This document shows positions 24,397 through 35,479 of a stretch of 64,000 nucleotides of DNA, one piece after another. The translations under genes and the position numbers were made by a program. The stretch covers positions 50,899 through 114,898 of the forward strand of contig QKWP01001662.1 in assembly GCA_003550325.1 (NCBI GenBank), in the 5' to 3' direction. Source of the DNA: Gigaspora rosea. Lineage: Eukaryota > Glomeromycota > Glomeromycetes > Diversisporales > Gigasporaceae. Numbering within the stretch: position 1 is the stretch's first letter; each line of letters starts with the position of its first letter. The notes under the pieces are model-generated. The model was not told the DNA's origin and did not search any database. It saw only the letters and a program-made list of their open reading frames with translations.

Positions 24397-25705
24397 AGGG
24401 TGTGGTGACTTAGAGAAGTTGGTAAGTTGTCACCCCCAAGTGGCAGGTCTAGGGTTCAAATCCCATTGACGACGGTTTGAAAAATAGACCTGTGTTCTGG
24501 TAACTGTTTCTTGTCAATCAGTTGGGTACATTACCTGTAGTTCTTGGTTACTATCTCAAATAAGTTCTTTCGGGCAAAGTTGAGTCTTGTGACACAGACA
24601 AATCCAAGGAATGAGGAAACAGAAACCCATTTGGCAAGACCCGAGTAAGGAGGTAGCAAAGTCTTTGACAGTGCTACCAAAACTAGAATATTGAACCGGA
24701 GCCGAAGTACCAGATATCGACCTCAGGGACAAGGTCTACCAACTTGGCCACCGGATTGGGTGCCGGAGGAAAAGGACCTATGTTATAGAAGTAGGTACCA
24801 GGGGGAGAAAAACTATAATGGCATCTAATGCCAGGTAGATCAACCCTTTCGGGCTAACTAAATTGGAAATCTGGGAAAATCGGTGAAGGACCGATAGGAA
24901 AGTGATAGTGGGTACCGGGGTTGGAGCAAATCTTACAAGGGCAAAAGTAGTTATTTGTAAAAGGACAGGGTAACCCTGTCTACAAGTGTTGGCCTCAGTC
25001 ATAGCGATAAGTAACGAAAGTATAGGTGAATACCTGGTATGGAACAGGTACTGCTCTACCAAGTCTCCCGTTAAGGATAACAGGACCAGGAATACTCGGC
25101 TGAGTTCTAAGGCAATAGATAAGTATCCAGAACTTGCTGATTGACTTATGTATTGGGCCTGTTCTGGTGATACAAGATAGGTTGGCAGGCGGAACATGGA
25201 TCAGAGGGTTTAAATAGGCAATTTCCATAGTTGGGTTGCAGGTATAGCAGCTAGTGTGAAACCCTCGGGCGGGCTACTTAAATTAGACACCAAAAGTGTA
25301 CGTGTAGCTAAATGTATCCTCATCTATGTAACAAATGCTAGTATTTCCCTTAGAGGATACCGACGGGCAGTGTTGTACATTTTCACTGTCCCAGCCTTTT
25401 TTTGGTATGTCCCAACGTCCCAACGTCCCAGCATTCCAAGTGTCCCAACTATGTCCCAAGCCTTAATAATTAATAAATTAATTTAAAAAAATATATGATT
25501 ATATATTTTTTTAAGTGCTGAACACATTTTTAAAAAAATTTAATTAGATTATCTTAATAAAATTTTAAGTAATTTCAATTTATAAAATTGTCCCAGAATG
25601 TCCCAAAATGTCCCAACGTATGTCCCAACTGTCCCATGTACAACACTGCCGACGGGCCTAATATCTTGAATAAAATTCCTAAGTCCCAAGAGGGGCACTT
25701 TAAAA
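24397..25705 (+). mobile_element. Long SINE-like retroelement, copy A (with nested MITE)
   Basis: The tRNA-like head begins AGGGTGTGGTGACTTAG. An A-box-like segment (TAGAGAAGTTGG; canonical pattern TRGYNNARNNGG) is followed by a B box GGTTCAAATCC. The 3' end is A-rich. The insertion is bracketed by a perfect 17-bp duplication, AAAAATTACCTCATTAG (24380-24396 and 25706-25722). Without the nested MITE and its duplication (289 bp) the copy is about 1020 bp. Its 3' tail (ATCTTGAATAAA then GGGGCACTTTAA) resembles copy C more than B, D and E, suggesting a subfamily. Reading frames on both strands are not conserved among copies. Confidence 0.85.
25368..25648. mobile_element. hAT-type MITE with TGTCCCA words, nested in SINE copy A
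   Basis: Terminal inverted repeats CAGTGTTGTACAT and ATGTACAACACTG, flanked by perfect 8-bp duplications CCGACGGG (25360-25367 and 25649-25656). This is the classical hAT signature. TGTCCCA or GTCCCA occurs about six times near the left end and five times near the right, all in the same orientation rather than mirrored. The AT-rich centre is homologous to 13165-13290. Confidence 0.9.
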
Positions 25706-25729
25706 AAAAATTACCTCATTAGCATTCTT

Positions 25730-26249
25730 TTAAATATACCTATTTTGCCATTTAGCGGGTTTTAAATATAAACTTTTTCTCCAATACCTACTTTTTAAAT
25801 ACAACCTTTTTAAAAAAAGGGTCACCATTAGCTATTTTTCAAATATGATATCACTTAGATTATTCAGGGTTCTATTCAAACAGGACCCGGACATCTCTCA
25901 TTTAGGTCATAACTGATCTGCACAAATTTTAAGGTTTTTGCTACCTCTAAAATCAAGTAAATTTGCTAAAAATTTAATTATTACATGAAGTTTTTATAGT
26001 AATTTGCTAAAAACTAAATTATTACATTTAGATAGTGTTCTTAGGTTCAGGTGCTTTAAAAAAATTTGTGCAGTATATAAAAATACATTTTACTGGCATA
26101 TTTACTTTTATATTTCTTGAAATTTAAGAAAAGATACTTAATTTTGGATTTTTTAAAAAATCAAAAATTAAGCATCTTTTCTTAAATTTTCAAGAAATAT
26201 AAAAGTAAATTTACTTGCATAATGTATTTTTATATGCTAAATAAGTTTT
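25730..26249. other. AT-rich spacer with an inverted repeat at 26100-26220
   Basis: ATTTACTTTTATATTTCTTG (about 26098-26117) pairs with CAAGAAATATAAAAGTAAAT (about 26190-26212), and AAAGATACTTAATTTTTGA-like arms lie between them, making a near-perfect hairpin of about 120 bp. No gene seen. Confidence 0.5.
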
Positions 26250-27354
26250 TTTTTTTTTTTAAAAGTTCCCGCTTTGGGTGAGAGTTTATTTAATCAAGCC
26301 TGTGGATCAAGGGCGCCTTTTTGAGCGCACCCATAATTGAGTTACATTGAATGAGAGTACAACTAGCTACATGTACAACTTTTGGTTGTCTAATTTAAGT
26401 AGTCTGCCCGAAGGCTCTATACTAGTTGCCATATCTACAACCCAACTNACATGTACAACTTTTGGTTGTCTAATTTAAGTAGTCTGCCCGAAGGCTCTAT
26501 ACTAGTTGCCATATCTACAACCCAACTAGGGGATTGCCTATTTAAACCCTCTGGTCCAACGCTTCACATATCAATCCTACTTGTGATCACCAGTACAGCC
26601 CTTCGATACATTAGTCAGTTGAAGACAGTCCTGGATGCTATCTACATCCCCTAAGGACTAATTTATCCTCGCGAGTAAACTTGGTAGAGCAGTCCCTGTT
26701 CCACACAGATATTACCTACACTTCGGTAACTTACGCACTCACTGAGGCAAGCAACTTGCAGTCAGAGGGCACCTAATCGTTACCATTACCTACTTCTGCC
26801 CTTGTAAGGTTCACACCGACCCCGGTACCCACCATTACTTTTTTACCGGTCCATCACCGGGTGCCCCAAACTTCCAAACCAGTTGGCCCAGAAGGGTTGA
26901 TCTACCCAGTATTAGGTGCTACTATGGTTTTTCTTCCCCTGGTACCTAATTCCAGAACATAGGTACTTTTCCTCCGGTATGACTCCAGTAGCCAGGTTGG
27001 TGGACCCTCTCCTCCGAAGGTAATATCATCCAGTTCTCCAGCTCCGGTTTCCGATATTCCAGTTCTGGTAGCACCGTCAAAGATCGTTGCTACCTTCTTA
27101 CTCGGAACTTTCCAAATGGATTTCCATTTCCCCAGTTCCTTGGATTTGTCTGTGTCACCGGACACAACTTTGCCCGAAAGCTCTCATTCGAGATGGTAAC
27201 CAAGGACTACAGGTAATATACCCAACCGATCGACAGGAAACGGTTACTGTAACACAGGTCTATTTTTCCAAAGCGTCACCAGTGGGATTTGAACCCTAGA
27301 CCTGCTACTTGGGGGGTGACAACTTACCAACTTCCCTAAGTCGCTACACCCTCC
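26250..27354 (-). mobile_element. Long SINE-like retroelement, copy B (contains an N with duplicated flank)
   Basis: Reverse orientation: head at 27354 leftward (GAGGGTGTAGCGACTTAGGG), A box TAGGGAAGTTGG, B box GGTTCAAATCC, A-tail as T-run at 26250. Perfect duplication GCTAAATAAGTTTT at 26236-26249 and 27355-27368. A single N at 26448 is flanked by two identical 79-bp blocks (26369-26447, 26449-26527). Removing one block and the N gives about 1025 bp, the same as the other copies. An open frame on the element's sense strand (27165 down to 26902) is also open in copy E but not in A or D. Confidence 0.88.
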
Positions 27355-27489
27355 GCTAAATAAGTTTTATTAGAGCAAAATATTATAATCATTTAATAAA
27401 ATTTTGGGTATAATATTATTTTATTAATAAAATTAAGGAATTGCTATTCGATTTTGTCACTTAAATATTTTAACTTTTAAAACCTTTTA

Positions 27490-28960
27490 TTAATATTATC
27501 TTTATAAGTTCTTGATCAAATTTAATAAAATTTTTTTATTTGAATTCTATGGATTCGTACAATCAAAATAAAAAAATTTTCATCAAATTTGGTCAAGAAC
27601 TCGTAAAGATATTTTTGATGAAAGTTCCTGTAAACAATTTCAACGCAGCTTCTTTGCAATATGTTTTTTTGCTTTTTCAAAATAACCCACTGTTCGGCGA
27701 TGATTTACAAGAAATTTTACTATACTAACTAAAAAAAAATTTATAACAAGACTTATAGTGCATATCATGGACTAATAGAATCTCAAATTTCATGAAAAAA
27801 TATTGAAAACCCATAAAGATATTAACGTTTTTGTAAATTTGAACGCATACGTTTTCGCAAGTTTTCCCCTAAATTCAAATGCTTCTGGAAGCACTTTTTC
27901 AAAATGAAAATACAATTAAATAAGTTGATAGAATAGATATTCAAGAGTTTTCAGTTAAAATTTTATCAAAAACGGATTAATATTGATGAAGTTTTAATAA
28001 TTTTTCAATTTGCTTCCAGATTCAGGATTTTCTAAAATTTTCAATTTTGATCAAAACAGAAAAATCACCATCACAGGCTAGATTTTCACAAGTTCAAATG
28101 AAACAAGTTACTGCGCACTAATAAAATCAACAGAGAATAGATTAAATTTTGCTTTCTAAAATTTCAAGTTATTTGGTTAAATTTTCATTTTATAATAGCT
28201 TTTTTTATTTGGCGCAGCTTCTTTTAAAGAAGCTGCGCCAAATGAAAAAAGCTATTATAGAATGAATATTTAACCAAATAACTTGAAATTTTAGAAAGCA
28301 AAATTTTAATCTATTCTCTGTTGATTTTATTAGTGCGCAGTAACTTGTTTCATTTGAACTTGTGAAAATCTAGCCTGTGATGGTGATTTTTCTGTTTTGA
28401 TCAAAATTGAAAATTTTAGAAAATCCCGAATCTGGAAGCAAATTGAAAAAATCATTAAAACTTCATCAATATTAATCCGTTTTTGATAAAATTTTAACTA
28501 AAAACTCTTGAATATCTATTCTATCAACTTATTTAATCGTATTTTCATTTTGAGAAAGTGCCTCCAGAAGCATTTGAATTTAGGGAAAACTTGCGAAAAC
28601 ATATGCGTTCAAATTTACAAAAACGTCAATATCTTTATGAGTTTTCAATATTTTTTTATGAAATTTGAGATTCTATTAGTCCATAATATGCACTATAAGT
28701 CTTGTTATAAATTTTTTTTAGTTAGCATAGTAAAATTTCTTGTAAATCATCGCCGAATAGTGGGTTATTTTAAAAAAGCAAAAAAACATATTGCAAAGAA
28801 GCTGCGTTGAAATTGTTTACAGGAACTTTCATCAAAGATATCTTTACGAGTTCTTGACCAAATTTGATGAAAATTTTTTGATTTTAATTGTACGAATCCA
28901 TAGAATTCAAATAAAAAAATTTTATTAAATTTGATCAAGAACTTATAGAGATAATATTAA
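27490..28960. repeat. Large near-perfect palindrome, arms about 735 bp
   Basis: Centre at 28225 (GGCGCAGCTTCTTT, T, AAAGAAGCTGCGCC). Positions mirror as x and 56450-x from the centre out to 27490/28960 without net length change, for example TTAATATTAT at 27490 against ATAATATTAA at 28951-28960. The arms differ by scattered substitutions. A 27437-27450 segment (AAGGAATTGCTATTCG) just outside the left arm resembles the terminal repeat of the element at 34295-34890. No recognisable protein. The short frames at 27540-27728 and 28508-28810 are arm by-products. Confidence 0.9.
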
Positions 28961-28969
28961 CTACAATTA

Positions 28970-29680
28970 TTATGTAAATTACTAACTAATTCACATCTTT
29001 ATGCAATTGCATTACATATTTATTTGTTTATTGATATACAATCACGATCAATGATTATAATACATATGCGGGGTAAGTACCAAGTTGCTATTGATACTAA
29101 AACCCAATTACATGCTACAACTACTTTTATTTATTTTTAATTATAATTGATTATCACTTTACTCTATATAGCCATTAACAACTTGTTATATCTGGATCAA
29201 TCATTATAGCGCAACTTAACTTGTTACAATAATTTTTGCAAAAATGTAGGTAAATTGCTAAAAATAAAATATAACATACATAAAATCTTTGTAATTCGCC
29301 AAAATATTCAATTATGACCCTTTTTAAAATTAACTTCAATTTGCTAAAATTTAAATTTGGACCTTAGATCAAATTTGAATTAATTTGCTAAAAAAGATAT
29401 AACATATATCAGAGATGTCCGGGGTCCTATCCAAACTATACAATATATGTATAGTAGGTCACCAATATATAGTATTTTATATATTTTCAATTATAGTAAT
29501 ATGGTACCTGATAGGTATCCAATATATTGGATTTTGACCTGCGTAAGTATTTAGGTTTGCTTAATATATGTCTAAGTTTTTATTCTTAGCATTAGATTTA
29601 AAAAAATAAAATTTTTCCAGTATTGTAAAAAGTTTCTATTAAATTTAATAAAGATAAAAGCAAGGTCTCACTTTTAATAT
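28970..29680. other. AT-rich spacer without supported gene
   Basis: No recognised protein motif, RNA gene or clear terminal repeat. Confidence 0.45.
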
Positions 29681-29689
29681 TTAAAAAAA

Positions 29690-30163
29690 ACAAATAACTA
29701 TTGATACAGTAGTCCAATTTGGATAAAACAACTGCCAAAATGTTCGTCTCAATGAGATAATTCTAATAAGCCCAAAATTGTTATAATCCAATTACAAACT
29801 CCTGTGATTGTTAAGAATATTGTCGCTTTGCATGTTTAATAATTGATTAAATTTAAATATCCAAGTAAAAAATCCTTAATGATCTTAGCATTTTGTAACT
29901 AGATATAGATAATTTTAGACTCTTTAGAATTGTTTCATTGAGTTAAACATTCTGGTAGTCATTTTATCCCAATTGGGCCACTGAATCAAAAGTTATTTAC
30001 TATCAAACATTTTAAAGTTTTTAAAATATATTACTTATTGGCTTTTGGTTATATGACTATGACAAGGTATTTTATTTATAGCACACCTCAATATAATCAC
30101 CAAAATAGGTGTGATCAACTTGTATTTATACAGTAGAGAGGTCTGACTATAGTAAACTAGAGA
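29690..30163 (+). mobile_element. Mariner-type MITE copy, 5'-truncated
   Basis: Collinear with 30805-31250: shares CCAATTTGGATRAAACAACT, TCTCAATGAGATAATTCTAA, TAGAATTGTTTCATTGAG and TATTTTATTTATAG. It ends in GAGAGGTCTGACTATAG followed by TA. No matching left end was found. Confidence 0.6.
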
Positions 30164-30509
30164 ATTTTATTAACTCTGTTAAGAACCAAACCAAAACAGC
30201 TATAACCTATTAATAATTAACAAAAATTAAATACAAGACAGAAAATATTCATAATATTATATATACATACTACTGAAATTGATTTTTGAAAAATGCCTAT
30301 TTTAGGTTTTCAAAAATAAATTAAAATAAATTTATAAGAAAATTCAAATAAAATTTATATATTTATTTCTTATAATTTTATCTATTCAAAAAAGAGCCTC
30401 AAAAAATTTCAGGTTTTAAATAAAATAGATCAAAAACAATTTTAGAAAAAATTTTAATTTTGGGTCCCAAAACACAAAATAATTTTGTCACTATGTATAA
30501 TTTTATGTA

Positions 30510-31276
30510 CAGCTGTCCCTCCCTATAGTCACACCCCATATAGTCACTCCTCTATTTAAGTACCCAATATTGCATAACAAACTTAAAACATTGTAAAAAA
30601 CCTCATTATAGTTACAAATCACTTATAATCACTATCCTATAAAATTTTGATTTTTTTAACAATTTTATTAATAATAAACTCTTACTATAGTCACCAATTT
30701 CTAACTAAATATAGGTTATAAAATCTGATTGGCCAATATTCATATTTATTTATATTTAAAATTATCTATTAAAGCTTTTTAAAAGTTTAACAGCAAATAA
30801 CTTTTGATCCAATAACCCAATTTGGATGAAACAACTACAAAAATGTTTATCTTAATGAGATGGTTCTAATGAGCCCAAAATTGGCAAAATCTAATTACAA
30901 GTTCCTGAGATTATTAAGAATTTGTGTTATATCATGTGTATAAAAATTGATTAAATTTAAAATTTGAGTAAAAAATCCTTAACAATCTTGTGTTCTGTGA
31001 TCAGACTTGGACAATTATAAACTTATTAGAATTGTTTCATTGAGCAAGTACTCTGGTAGTTATTAATCAAAATTGGTTTACTAGATCAAAGTTATTTACT
31101 GTTTAACATTTTAAAATTTTTAATAGTACTTCAATATGTTACAACTACATATTATATTAAACACTTATTAGCATATAGGCATGTGACTATAACAAGATAT
31201 TTTATTTATAGTCACACTTCTAAACAATTACTATAATAGGGCACGACCAACTTGGTGATATAGGGAGGGATGATTG
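30510..31276 (+). mobile_element. Mariner-type MITE, complete (767 bp)
   Basis: The left end CAGCTGTCCCTCCCTATAG and the reverse complement of the right end CAATCATCCCTCCCTATA match. TA flanks lie on both sides (30508-30509, 31277-31278), as for Tc1/mariner insertions. No coding frame. It serves as the complete reference for the copies at 16587 and 29690. The interior carries a module (TCTTAATGAGATGGTTCTAA, then TTGTTTCATTGAG) also present in the unrelated-ended MITE at 56497-57525. Confidence 0.75.
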
Positions 31277-31289
31277 TACTACTAGATAA

Positions 31290-32060
31290 GCCCATGTAAT
31301 CATACTAGTAAATAGCTTTTCTTTCTACTATAATACTATTCAATTTCAAATTGCAAATTGTATTTATATAATTAGCTATATCTAGTTGATAGTTTAATTT
31401 CTAATACAAATATTAGATGCTATATATATGATTATCTAATTAATTTATTATTGATATAGTCTGTAATATATATTTTTGATTTATGGCTTAAAAATAGAAA
31501 ATGCTGCATATTATATTTGAAAAACATTATTTGTTCAACTATATTCAGATGAAGCCTATTATATAATACTATAATAAGTAATTCTGTATTTGAAAATAAC
31601 CTTTCTAAGAAAACAGATATTGCTAGTACAAACAAATATTTTAAGCTAGATTTGATAACACAAAATATGCTCCAGATCTAGATCTATCTTTCTGCTATAC
31701 TAATGATTATATCCCCTTTTTTCAATAGGTTCATAAAGATAATAGTCAACATTAGTTTTACTATATAAAACAGCAATTAAGCTATTAGTTGTTGTAGGTT
31801 TATTAGGTCTAACTAGAGCCTTAGAATATTAATTAACATATACTATAATGTTTGATATGATATATTAATATAATGTATTAATATAATTATGGGTCGTCTC
31901 ATTAAGCATGATACAAGAAATTAATACTTTAAAGTTTCTATATAATAAAGTTTTGATTTTTAAAGAATTAAAATTTTAAAAAAAATATATTTAATATTTA
32001 AGCATATATATAATCTATTTATAAAAAAAAATTCTATAAATTATTAGTTTAATACTTTTT
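31290..32060. other. AT-rich spacer without supported gene
   Basis: Only short frames without motifs (for example 31432-31635, minus). No repeats that I could bound. Confidence 0.45.
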
Positions 32061-32074
32061 AAAAAATTTTAAAG

Positions 32075-33110
32075 TGAGGGTATAGCGACATATTGTAGTT
32101 GGATAGTTATCACCCCCAAGTAGTTGTAGCAAAGATACAGAGTTTGAATCCTACTGGAGACGATTTCGAAGAATTTGCCTGTGTTATGGTAACCCGGATT
32201 CTGAGCTCGGATTTACAAATCTGTTTCCTAGGTTATACCAACTTATATTGGGAGCTTTGGTACTGTGTTATGCACAGAACTAGGGTGTGTAGATCCTGGG
32301 GAGCGCAGGTGCTGTGTTATGCACAGAACCTTAGAACAAAGGGAAACTATACTTGGCAAGTTCCGAGTAGAGAAGTAGCCAGACTTTTGACAGTACCTAA
32401 TAGGAATCAGACGGGAACTGACTGGCAGTAGACTAACCGGAAGCGGACTTACAATAAAAGAGTTTATAGCGGGCCCTACCAACTGGACCGCTGGGATCGC
32501 ACTGGAGGAAAAGGACATATGTTTCAGAATCATATACTAGGGGGAGGGAGCTTCTGGGTTTGCCAGGGCAGACCAATCCTTCTAGGTCCTCGGATTGGAA
32601 GTAGGAAGGCAACCGGGGGAAAGAAAGCTTCTGGGGAAAAGAAACCGAAAAAAGAATAGGATAGTACTGGGGTCAGGTGAACTCTACAAGAGCAGAAATA
32701 GGTAGTGATAGTGGTTAGGTAACCACTCCTAACTAAAAGTGTTGGTTTCAGCAAATGCGTACGCTACCAAAGTGTAGGTGATACCTGTGTGGGACAGGGA
32801 CCACTCTACCAAGTTCCCCACTGGGATAAACTAGTCCTAAGCGGGACTGGTTAGTATCCGGACAGTGTTTCAGTGATACAAGATGGGCTAACAGAAGGCA
32901 GGGATCAGAGGGTTTAAATATGGATTGCAGGTATAACAGCTAGTGTAGAACTTTTGGGTGGCTACTTAAATAGGCAACCAAAAGTTGCAGGTAAGGCTAG
33001 TTGTACTCTCGTCAATGTACAAATATTGGATATCCCTCCATGTAGGGCATTCGGGATCTGATTATCTTGAATAAAAAAGCTCTCCCCAAAGTGGGCACTT
33101 TGACTTGGAA
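32075..33110 (+). mobile_element. Long SINE-like retroelement, copy C (diverged)
   Basis: The head is TGAGGGTATAGCGACATATTG with an eroded A box and a B-box-like GAGTTTGAATCCTACTGG. Length 1036 bp. Flanked by AAAAAATTTTAAAG (32061-32074) and AAAAAAATTTAAAG (33111-33124), 13 of 14 matching. It carries the two-fold segment GTGCTGTGTTATGCACAGAAC / GTACTGTGTTATGCACAGAAC near 32262-32330, absent from the others. Its 3' end resembles copy A. It is the most diverged copy in the window. Confidence 0.8.
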
Positions 33111-33124
33111 AAAAAAATTTAAAG

Positions 33125-33745
33125 TTGCTTAATTTTTAAAATAAATAATTAAAAAAATTAAAATTTCTAATATTTTTAAAATTTACTTAATTAGAATCAA
33201 GTATATTTTTATGCTATTTCACAAGTTACTTGGTATAGCTATTAAGAATAAATTTGCAAAATTTCAAATAAGATTACTATATAAAAAAAGTTATAGTATA
33301 ATTTATAATGCTAATTTAAACTATTTTACTAATATAATAAAAATAATGCTTATTTTAGATTAAAAAGTTAAAAATCTATATATTTTTAGATTTTATTTTT
33401 TTTTTTTTTTTAAAACCGAGGTCTTTCCTCTATTCCTTTATTTGATTTAATATTAAATTTACATGTTAATTATAACTTGAATTTTATATTGTTCATGGGG
33501 AAGAAGGGATAGAGCTATTTTACTCCAGACCTAAGTTTTTACTAGTTAGGTCGAAGACCTCTAGGTTGTGTTAGTTATTTGATTGGGTGAGAGGTTGGTT
33601 TAAAATTTAATAAATATAAAAACTATTTATTATTTCATAAATGTATAAATTAATTGGGATTAATTTTATAGCGCTATAGCATTATAATGCAATAGCACTA
33701 TAGTGCTATAGTTTTATATATAACTTTTTTTATATATTTATTTAT
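33125..33745. other. AT-rich spacer
   Basis: No supported gene. Around 33670-33710 a GCTATAGCATTATAATGCAATAGC palindromic cluster recurs in similar form at about 40970-41005 (CAGTGCTATAGCACTATAATG). Confidence 0.45.
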
Positions 33746-33754
33746 TATATTTAA

Positions 33755-34285
33755 TGTGACGGCTGATGCTAATTTTGGCTGATGTTGAATATCATGTAAC
33801 ATTTTGGTCCGGAAATTGCAGATTGGAAAATTTCAAAACAAACATTCATTCTGCTATAAATCGGTTATAACTCAAAAAACTGCATAAGAAACAACCATTA
33901 GTGTTCTAACAAAAAGCTTTACTTGAACAATTTTGCTAATACACCTACTAACATTTAAACTAACCCTAACCCTAACTTAAACGAAGATAAGTTCAATGAC
34001 TACCTCAGTATTATTATCAAAAACCACGTGACCAATGAATAAATTCTTTAAGTTTTTGTTTATGTTAGGGTTAGTATTTAGAATTTAGAAGGTTAAAAGG
34101 TTATGTAGCAAACTTGTTTGTGAAAAATTTTTGTTAGTGCACAAAATGCAGTTTCTTATGCAAACTTTGAGAAATAAGCGATTTTTAACAAATGATGTTT
34201 GTTTTGAAATTTTCTGATCTGCAATTTCCGGACCAAAATGTCATGTAATATTCAGCATTAGCCAAAATCAGCATCAGCCGTCACA
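33755..34285. mobile_element. Long-TIR foldback MITE with telomere-like motif, TTTAA duplication
   Basis: Inverted repeats of about 90 bp with few mismatches start TGTGACGGCTGATGCTRATT and pass through CATTTTGGTCCGGAAATTGC. The flanks are TTTAA on both sides (33750-33754, 34286-34290). Each half carries CCCTAA-type repeats (CTAACCCTAACCCTAAC near 33960, GTTAGGGTTAG near 34065). No coding capacity. Confidence 0.8.
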
Positions 34286-34294
34286 TTTAATAAT

Positions 34295-34890
34295 AGGGAA
34301 TTGCTATTCGCACCATGGATTTTTGCTATTTGCACTATAATTACACAAAATTTTCTATTTTTAGAATTCAAAATAATATATGCACTTATGTTACACAAAG
34401 GCTTAGTGCATTGTGTTTACAAAAATAATTTATGACTACACACCGCTAATGTTGTATAATGTTACACAAGATTAATTTTGGTAACCTAACCCTGGGTCGG
34501 CCAGCATTAAGCTTAATGCTAGTGGGCACTATCATGATAATGCACCAGTGGAGTTAGACATAATTCCAGCCCACTCTAACCCTAAATCTAGAAACCCTAA
34601 TGTACAGTGATTGGCTAGATTTAGGGTTAGGGTGGGCCGAAATTATATCTAACCCTGCTGGGGGCATTATCATGATAGTGCCCACCAGCATTAAGCTTAA
34701 TGCTGGCTGACCCAGGTTAGGTTACACAAATTAGACTTGTATAATGTTTCACAATATTAGCAATGTATAACCAAAATTATTTTTGCAAAAACGATGTACC
34801 AGGTCTTTGTGTAACACAAGTGCAAAACTTCTAAAAACAGAAAATATTGTGTAACCATAGTGTGAATAGCAAAAATCCATGCAATTCCCT
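34295..34890. mobile_element. Fully palindromic MITE with telomere-like motif in its loop
   Basis: Outer arms AGGGAATTGCTATTCGCACC and (reverse complement of the right end) AGGGAATTGCATGGATTTTT. Inner arms GTAACCTAACCCTGGGTCGG and CCAGCATTAAGCTTAATGCT pair across the centre, where CTAACCCTAAATCTAG faces CTAGATTTAGGGTTAG. A 7-8 bp duplication TTAATAAT / TAATAAT brackets it. It inserted directly next to, and partly within, the duplication of the element at 33755-34285. Confidence 0.78.
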
Positions 34891-34959
34891 TAATAATATG
34901 TTGTAACGATAATATAAACAATCTCACGTGACTATGTAATTGTTGCATGATCAGGTGTA

Positions 34960-35170
34960 TAAAACTCGGGTGTCCAGGAGTGTTAGGGCAAATTATGCGA
35001 TGTGATGCGATAGTGATGCGATCAAGGTCAATTTTGAGTTTTTTGATTTTCTACGTCATTAGCAGAGTGATTTTCGATACACTTATCTGCCAATCACAAT
35101 CCACCTACACGATTATGCGAAGCATAATGCGATGCGAAAAATGGTTAATTACACGAATTTAGAGGTGCAG
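34960..35170. repeat. GATGCGAT-rich block (possible TAGGG-type element)
   Basis: GATGCGAT/TATGCGA words occur about eight times. A TAGGGCAAATTATGCGATGT start at about 34985 fits the TAGGG-type ends described elsewhere. The right boundary is unclear. The frame 34947-35162 is a by-product. Confidence 0.4.
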
Positions 35171-35204
35171 TAACTTGGCGTAGCACTGGCGTAACTATAT
35201 CAGC

Positions 35205-35350
35205 AAATTTTATATATAGATATATATTGATTACTAACCGGTAAGATATATATCGATTATCAATACACTTGTCGATTTCTATCGATAGTGATAGTAATCG
35301 ATACATATCCGGTTAATCAATTACTATCGATAGTGATATCAATTAATAAT
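35205..35350. repeat. TATCGAT inverted-word cluster
   Basis: ACTATCGATAGTGATA occurs twice and in reverse, with TATCGATTA between. Similar words recur at 39040-39200. Confidence 0.5.
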
Positions 35351-35479
35351 TATTATATTCACATAATCATGCTTTTTGAACATTTTACAGTTTTCACAAG
35401 TTTTCGCAATTTAATTATAATTTTTTTTTTATTTATTATTATTATATAATATTTTAATTTATTAATTATACAATATTCA

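Noticed and set aside
24397..24480. tRNA gene at the head of SINE copies
   Set aside because: A- and B-box-like segments exist, but I could not form a convincing seven-base acceptor stem, and the sequence is part of a repeated ~1-kb element with flanking duplications.
24778..25228. Minus-strand reading frames of 77-139 codons in SINE copy A
   Set aside because: They lie antisense in a non-coding retroelement and are not preserved in the other four copies.
28508..28810. Gene inside the large palindrome
   Set aside because: The frame mirrors the opposite arm, shows no motifs and is unlikely to be coding on both sides.
32099..32754. Reading frames in SINE copy C on both strands
   Set aside because: Same reason; no family motif and no conservation among copies.
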